In this document: piece by piece, positions 60,480 through 64,000 of the stretch
How positions within the stretch are numbered: position 1 is the first letter of the stretch
How the letters are laid out: every line of letters begins with the position of its first letter
Assembly: GCA_947628505.1 (NCBI GenBank)
Contig: CANRAD010000005.1
Location: 30,831-94,830, forward strand
DNA from: an uncultured Clostridia bacterium
Lineage (GTDB): Bacteria; Bacillota; Clostridia; Christensenellales; Borkfalkiaceae
Direction of reading: 5' to 3'
DNA length: 64,000 nt
The notes under the pieces: generated by a model
The model's input: only the letters and a program-made list of their open reading frames with translations
What the model was told of the DNA's origin: nothing
Database searches by the model: none
Translations under genes and position numbers: made by a program

Positions 60480-60515
60480 AAAACGAGCTCCGCTTTATTG
60501 CGGAGCTCGTTTTTT
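60478..60515. terminator. Bidirectional intrinsic terminator
   Basis: AAAAAACGAGCTCCGC-TTTATT-GCGGAGCTCGTTTTTT. Confidence 0.92.
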
Positions 60516-61034
60516 ATTTTCTTTTACATATTTTTTCAATTCCGAAAACATCTTCTTTTCCCCTTCCTCTTTCAGCATAGTAAGGTAATATCTCAATCTT
60601 TGACACGTTTGAGGATTCATACCCTCTTTATCGGTTTTATTTTCGAAATATTCAAGCGCGCTCGAATCTGTGTATTTTTCTTTTAGATATATTTTACATG
60701 CCGCAACCCGATCGCAAACCATCTCGGCGAAATACTTCGGCGGCATATCCACATATACGCGTTTGCCGTCGGCAAAGTCCGTCCAATACTCAAAATGATG
60801 TTTGTTTCTGCCCTTATGATGAAGCCATGCGGCGGAATATCCTACCTCTTCGCGCTCTTGCGCCTGCGGGCTGCGGAATCCTTGATAATATTTGGCTCCC
60901 GGAATAAACTCCGAAGCGCTGTATTTCGAAAGATCGTGCGTTAAACCTTGCTTTATAAGGCCGGCTTTAAAACATAATTTACGGACGGCTTTTCTGTGCC
61001 GCATTACCGTTCTCAAATGTTTAAAAATATGCAT
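60495..61034 (-). CDS. DUF5662 family protein
   Basis: LTHDLSKYSASEFIPGAKYYQG, AWLHHKGRNKHHFEYW, MPPKYFAEMVCDRVAACK. Confidence 0.8.
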   Translation of the reverse strand: MHIFKHLRTVMRHRKAVRKLCFKAGLIKQGLTHDLSKYSASEFIPGAKYYQGFRSPQAQEREEVGYSAAWLHHKGRNKHHFEYWTDFADGKRVYVDMPPKYFAEMVCDRVAACKIYLKEKYTDSSALEYFENKTDKEGMNPQTCQRLRYYLTMLKEEGEKKMFSELKKYVKENKKRAPQ

Positions 61035-61042
61035 AAAACTAT

Positions 61043-61876
61043 TTAAATTTCAAGTTGCATGCCGTCGTAAGCGGCGATTACATTGTATTCCTTTTCGATT
61101 TTTGCCAAGTTGCTTCTCAAAGGATTGCCGTTGTGCGAAAAATGAGTTATCACGCTCTTCATATCCGATGCGGCAACTCCGAAATCATAGAGTTTGTCCC
61201 GCATTGCCGCCACGTCGCCTATGCCCATATGTCTGACGCCATAGCCCAAAGTCCTGTCAGCAAACGTGCAATCAAAACTTGTAAGCGCGACGCGAGCGCG
61301 CTTTTCGGCAAGGAAAGCAAACACCTCGTCCGAAACGCGGCCCGTATCGTAAAAATGCAGATAGCCCGCGCCATCTTTCTCGATATAATATAAAATGGCG
61401 TCTTCGACGTTGCTGTGCGCGGCCGGTAAAGTTATAACGCGATAACCGCCAAGCTCAAACTCCATATACGGTTTTATTTCATTTACGGACAAATTCGGCA
61501 TAACCTGTTCTTTCATTTCCCTGCGCGTGCACTCGGCAAATACTTTGCAGACTTCGCTATTGCCGTAAATGTTCAATACGCCTTTTACCTGAGCGTATTT
61601 ATATCCTCTCAAAATAAAATCATGCGCATAAAAATGATCCATATGCGAATGAGTTACAAGCAAATAAGAAAGATCGGGCAGATTGATACCGGCGCGAAGA
61701 TAGTTGGAATATGCTTCCGGGGGAAAATCTATGCAGACGGTATCGTCTATATAAACCTGCGTGCGCGTCCTGAATTCCGAAAAGCCGATTCGCCTTGCTT
61801 CCTCACAATAACGGCATTTACAGAATATTGCCGGAAAACCTTCCGCCGCGCCGGTGCCAAGATACTTGATTTTCAT
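61043..61876 (-). CDS. MBL-fold metallohydrolase (PhnP-like)
   Basis: MKIKYLGTGAAEGFPAIFCKCRYCEEAR, VTHSHMDHFYAHD. Confidence 0.85.
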   Translation of the reverse strand: MKIKYLGTGAAEGFPAIFCKCRYCEEARRIGFSEFRTRTQVYIDDTVCIDFPPEAYSNYLRAGINLPDLSYLLVTHSHMDHFYAHDFILRGYKYAQVKGVLNIYGNSEVCKVFAECTRREMKEQVMPNLSVNEIKPYMEFELGGYRVITLPAAHSNVEDAILYYIEKDGAGYLHFYDTGRVSDEVFAFLAEKRARVALTSFDCTFADRTLGYGVRHMGIGDVAAMRDKLYDFGVAASDMKSVITHFSHNGNPLRSNLAKIEKEYNVIAAYDGMQLEI

Positions 61877-61890
61877 ACACAAGATGCCAA

Positions 61891-61913
61891 AAAAGGGCGA
61901 TTAATCGCCCTGA
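61891..61913 (-). terminator. Intrinsic terminator after dtd
   Basis: Perfect palindrome GGGCGATTAATCGCCC followed on minus strand by TTTTTT. Confidence 0.8.
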
Positions 61914-61916
61914 AAA

Positions 61917-62354
61917 TTATATTTCATAGATTATTGTAACCGGCCCGTCGTTATATTGGTTTATCTTCATGTCCGCGCCGAAAACGCCCGTTTTTACGGG
62001 CACTCCCTGTTCTTTCAACTTTTCGGCGACGTAGAGATAAAGCCTATTCGCGAGTTCCGGACGTTCCGCGTCAGTAAAGCCCGGGCGGTTGCCGTGCGAA
62101 CAGTCGGCATACAAAGTAAATTGGGAAATAAGCAAAATTTCGCCGTTCACGTCCTTAACGGAAAGATTCATTTTCCCGGCTTGGTCCTCAAAAATCCGCA
62201 TAGCGGAAATTTTTTTTGCAATGAGCTCGGCTTGCTCTTTCGTATCTCCCGTTTTTATTCCGAGATACACTGCAAGCCCCGAATCTATTTCCGAAACAAG
62301 TTCGCCGTCAACGGTAAGCGAAGTATGCTTTACGCGCTGTATTACAGCTTTCAC
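61917..62354 (-). CDS. dtd: D-aminoacyl-tRNA deacylase
   Basis: MKAVIQRVKHTSLTVDGE, LLISQFTLYADCSHGNRPGF, GVFGADMKINQYNDGPVTI. Confidence 0.97.
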   Translation of the reverse strand: MKAVIQRVKHTSLTVDGELVSEIDSGLAVYLGIKTGDTKEQAELIAKKISAMRIFEDQAGKMNLSVKDVNGEILLISQFTLYADCSHGNRPGFTDAERPELANRLYLYVAEKLKEQGVPVKTGVFGADMKINQYNDGPVTIIYEI

Positions 62355-62357
62355 TGT

Positions 62358-62933
62358 TTACTTGCCTACGCGGGACATATATTCGCCGGTACGGGTGTCG
62401 ATACGGATGATTTCGCCCTCTTCGACGAACATGGGAACCTGTATGGTTGCGCCCGTCTCCACAATGGCGTTTTTCATCGCGTTTGTCGCCGTATTGCCCT
62501 TAACTCCCGGTTCGCACTCGGTTACTTTGAGTTCGACGAAGTTTTCCGGCTCAACGGAAAACGCCGTGCCGTTAAGAGATTTAACCGTTACAACGTCGTT
62601 CTCCTTGATATATTTCAAAGCGTCCTCAACCTGTCCGGGATTGAGAGTTATCATATCGAACGTATCCGGATCCATAAAATAATAGAATTCGCCGTCCGTA
62701 TAAGAATAGGACATCTTCCTCGTTTCAACCTGCGCCGTTTCGAGTTTTGCGGTAGGATTGAACGTTATATCGGAAAGAACCTGTCCGGTTACAACGTTTT
62801 TAAGCGTAGCTCTTACAAACGCCGCGCCTTTACCGGGTTTAACGTGCTGGAATTCGGTTACGGTATAAACGCCCTTTCCGTTGTATTCGAAAGTGCTGCC
62901 CTTCCTGATATCTCCTGCTAAAATAGATGCCAT
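62358..62933 (-). CDS. efp: Elongation factor P
   Basis: [36 protein letters not shown], three OB domains. Confidence 0.97.
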   Translation of the reverse strand: MASILAGDIRKGSTFEYNGKGVYTVTEFQHVKPGKGAAFVRATLKNVVTGQVLSDITFNPTAKLETAQVETRKMSYSYTDGEFYYFMDPDTFDMITLNPGQVEDALKYIKENDVVTVKSLNGTAFSVEPENFVELKVTECEPGVKGNTATNAMKNAIVETGATIQVPMFVEEGEIIRIDTRTGEYMSRVGK

Positions 62934-62956
62934 ATATTTTTCTCCTTATTTATTAC

Positions 62957-64000
62957 TTATATAACAGTTAAATTTTTATCGGAATCGGTCAAACTTTTCA
63001 ACTCGCCGTCGATAAGCGCAACCGTGTCTTCGATTCGTATTCCGAAATTTCCTTCGAAATATACTCCCGGCTCGTCTGAAAAAACCATATTGTTTTTGAG
63101 TATATCGAGACTGACCGGCGATAACCGGGGAAATTCGTGCACGTTTATTCCTATTCCGTGCCCCAAAGAATGAGTGAAATATTTATCGAGTCCGTATGCG
63201 CGCAGACAATCTCTTGCATACCCGTCTGCCTGTCTGCCTGTTATTCCAACGCAAATCTGCTCTTTTGCAAGCATGTGGGCTTCGAGTACTTTTTCGTATG
63301 CCTTTTTAAAATCGTCGTGCTTTCCGTCATCTCCGAACAGAAAGGTTCTTGTGCAATCGGAACAATAACCGTCGAATTTACAGCCGAAATCAATTAGCAC
63401 TATATCGCCGAAACGCAACTTCTTCCCGCCCGTTTCATGATGCGGAACGCTTGTATTGACGCCGAACGCCACGATTGTATCGAAACTTGTCCCGCTCGCC
63501 CCGTACGTGCGCATGAGATATTCAAGCTCGGCGGCCACGTCGTTTTCACTCATACCCTCTTTTATTCTGCCGAGGATATCGTTGAAAGCTTTATCGGCAA
63601 TTTCGCAAGCTTTTATCACATTATCCAACTCGTAATCTTCTTTGACAGACATTGCCTTTACGAACGCACTGCCGCTATCGACGATTTTTATCTTCAAATC
63701 TGTCAATTTGCGATATTCGGGATAATATGTATGCTCCAAAGGTATTGCGACCTCTTTGTAGGGCTTCAATATATTTTCGAGCGAGCCTTCGAAAAGTCTG
63801 GCCTTTATGTCCGTACCCTCCAAAGCGCATTGAACGCTTTCAATATACCTCGGATCGGTGTAAAACGTTGTGCCGTTTTTATCGGTTAAAACATATCCGA
63901 ACGATGTGGATAACCCCGTGAGGTACCTCCGCAAGTCAGCCTGCTCGGTCAATACTGCCTGAGCGCCCACCAAGTCAAAAATTTTTCTTGCATTGGTATG
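62957..64000 (-). CDS. M24 family Xaa-Pro aminopeptidase (N-terminus beyond window)
   Basis: GVNTSVPHHETG, DFGCKFDGYCSDCTRTF, HSLGHGIGINVHEFP; frame stays open to the window edge (...HTNARKIFDLVGAQ). Confidence 0.93.
   Translation of the reverse strand, partial: HTNARKIFDLVGAQAVLTEQADLRRYLTGLSTSFGYVLTDKNGTTFYTDPRYIESVQCALEGTDIKARLFEGSLENILKPYKEVAIPLEHTYYPEYRKLTDLKIKIVDSGSAFVKAMSVKEDYELDNVIKACEIADKAFNDILGRIKEGMSENDVAAELEYLMRTYGASGTSFDTIVAFGVNTSVPHHETGGKKLRFGDIVLIDFGCKFDGYCSDCTRTFLFGDDGKHDDFKKAYEKVLEAHMLAKEQICVGITGRQADGYARDCLRAYGLDKYFTHSLGHGIGINVHEFPRLSPVSLDILKNNMVFSDEPGVYFEGNFGIRIEDTVALIDGELKSLTDSDKNLTVI

Noticed and set aside
61956-62921. 321-aa plus-strand ORF
   Set aside because: Antisense across dtd and efp; both minus-strand genes are clearly real.

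Overview
The window is a 64 kb, almost entirely coding chromosomal segment of a Firmicutes/Clostridia-type bacterium. It is dominated by core housekeeping operons, mostly on the minus strand. I saw no phage, transposon, CRISPR array or rRNA. In order, the main blocks are: miaB-mutS-mutL-miaA; a class A PBP; a long arginine operon (argG-C-J-B-D-F-carA-carB) running into a cysteine desulfurase and thiI; a YgjP-like protease with an acyl-ACP thioesterase; a membrane-anchored PadR-type regulator with a flavodoxin; rny; ftsK-rimO-pgsA-cinA-recA-nadE; ilvC; a DUF815 ATPase; murC; spoVG; ftsA/ftsZ; a dcw cluster (mraZ to ftsQ); murI; rpsT; tRNA-Arg(CCT); luxS, a flavodiiron protein and a GT8 glycosyltransferase; a ferritin-like protein; a DUF5662 protein; an MBL-fold protein; dtd-efp and an M24 peptidase. 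The strongest anomaly is a single ORF fusing carbamoyl-phosphate synthase large subunit (CarB) to a DapF-like domain. In that domain the first catalytic cysteine motif (CGNG) is replaced by AANP, while the second cysteine is kept. Secondary points are the PadR protein with a C-terminal membrane domain, an FtsA-like protein ending without a membrane-targeting tail, a dcw cluster without murF and murG, a palindrome overlapping a near-consensus spoVG promoter, and an uncharacterised ferritin-like protein. All family calls are from motif recognition by eye; no database search was run.
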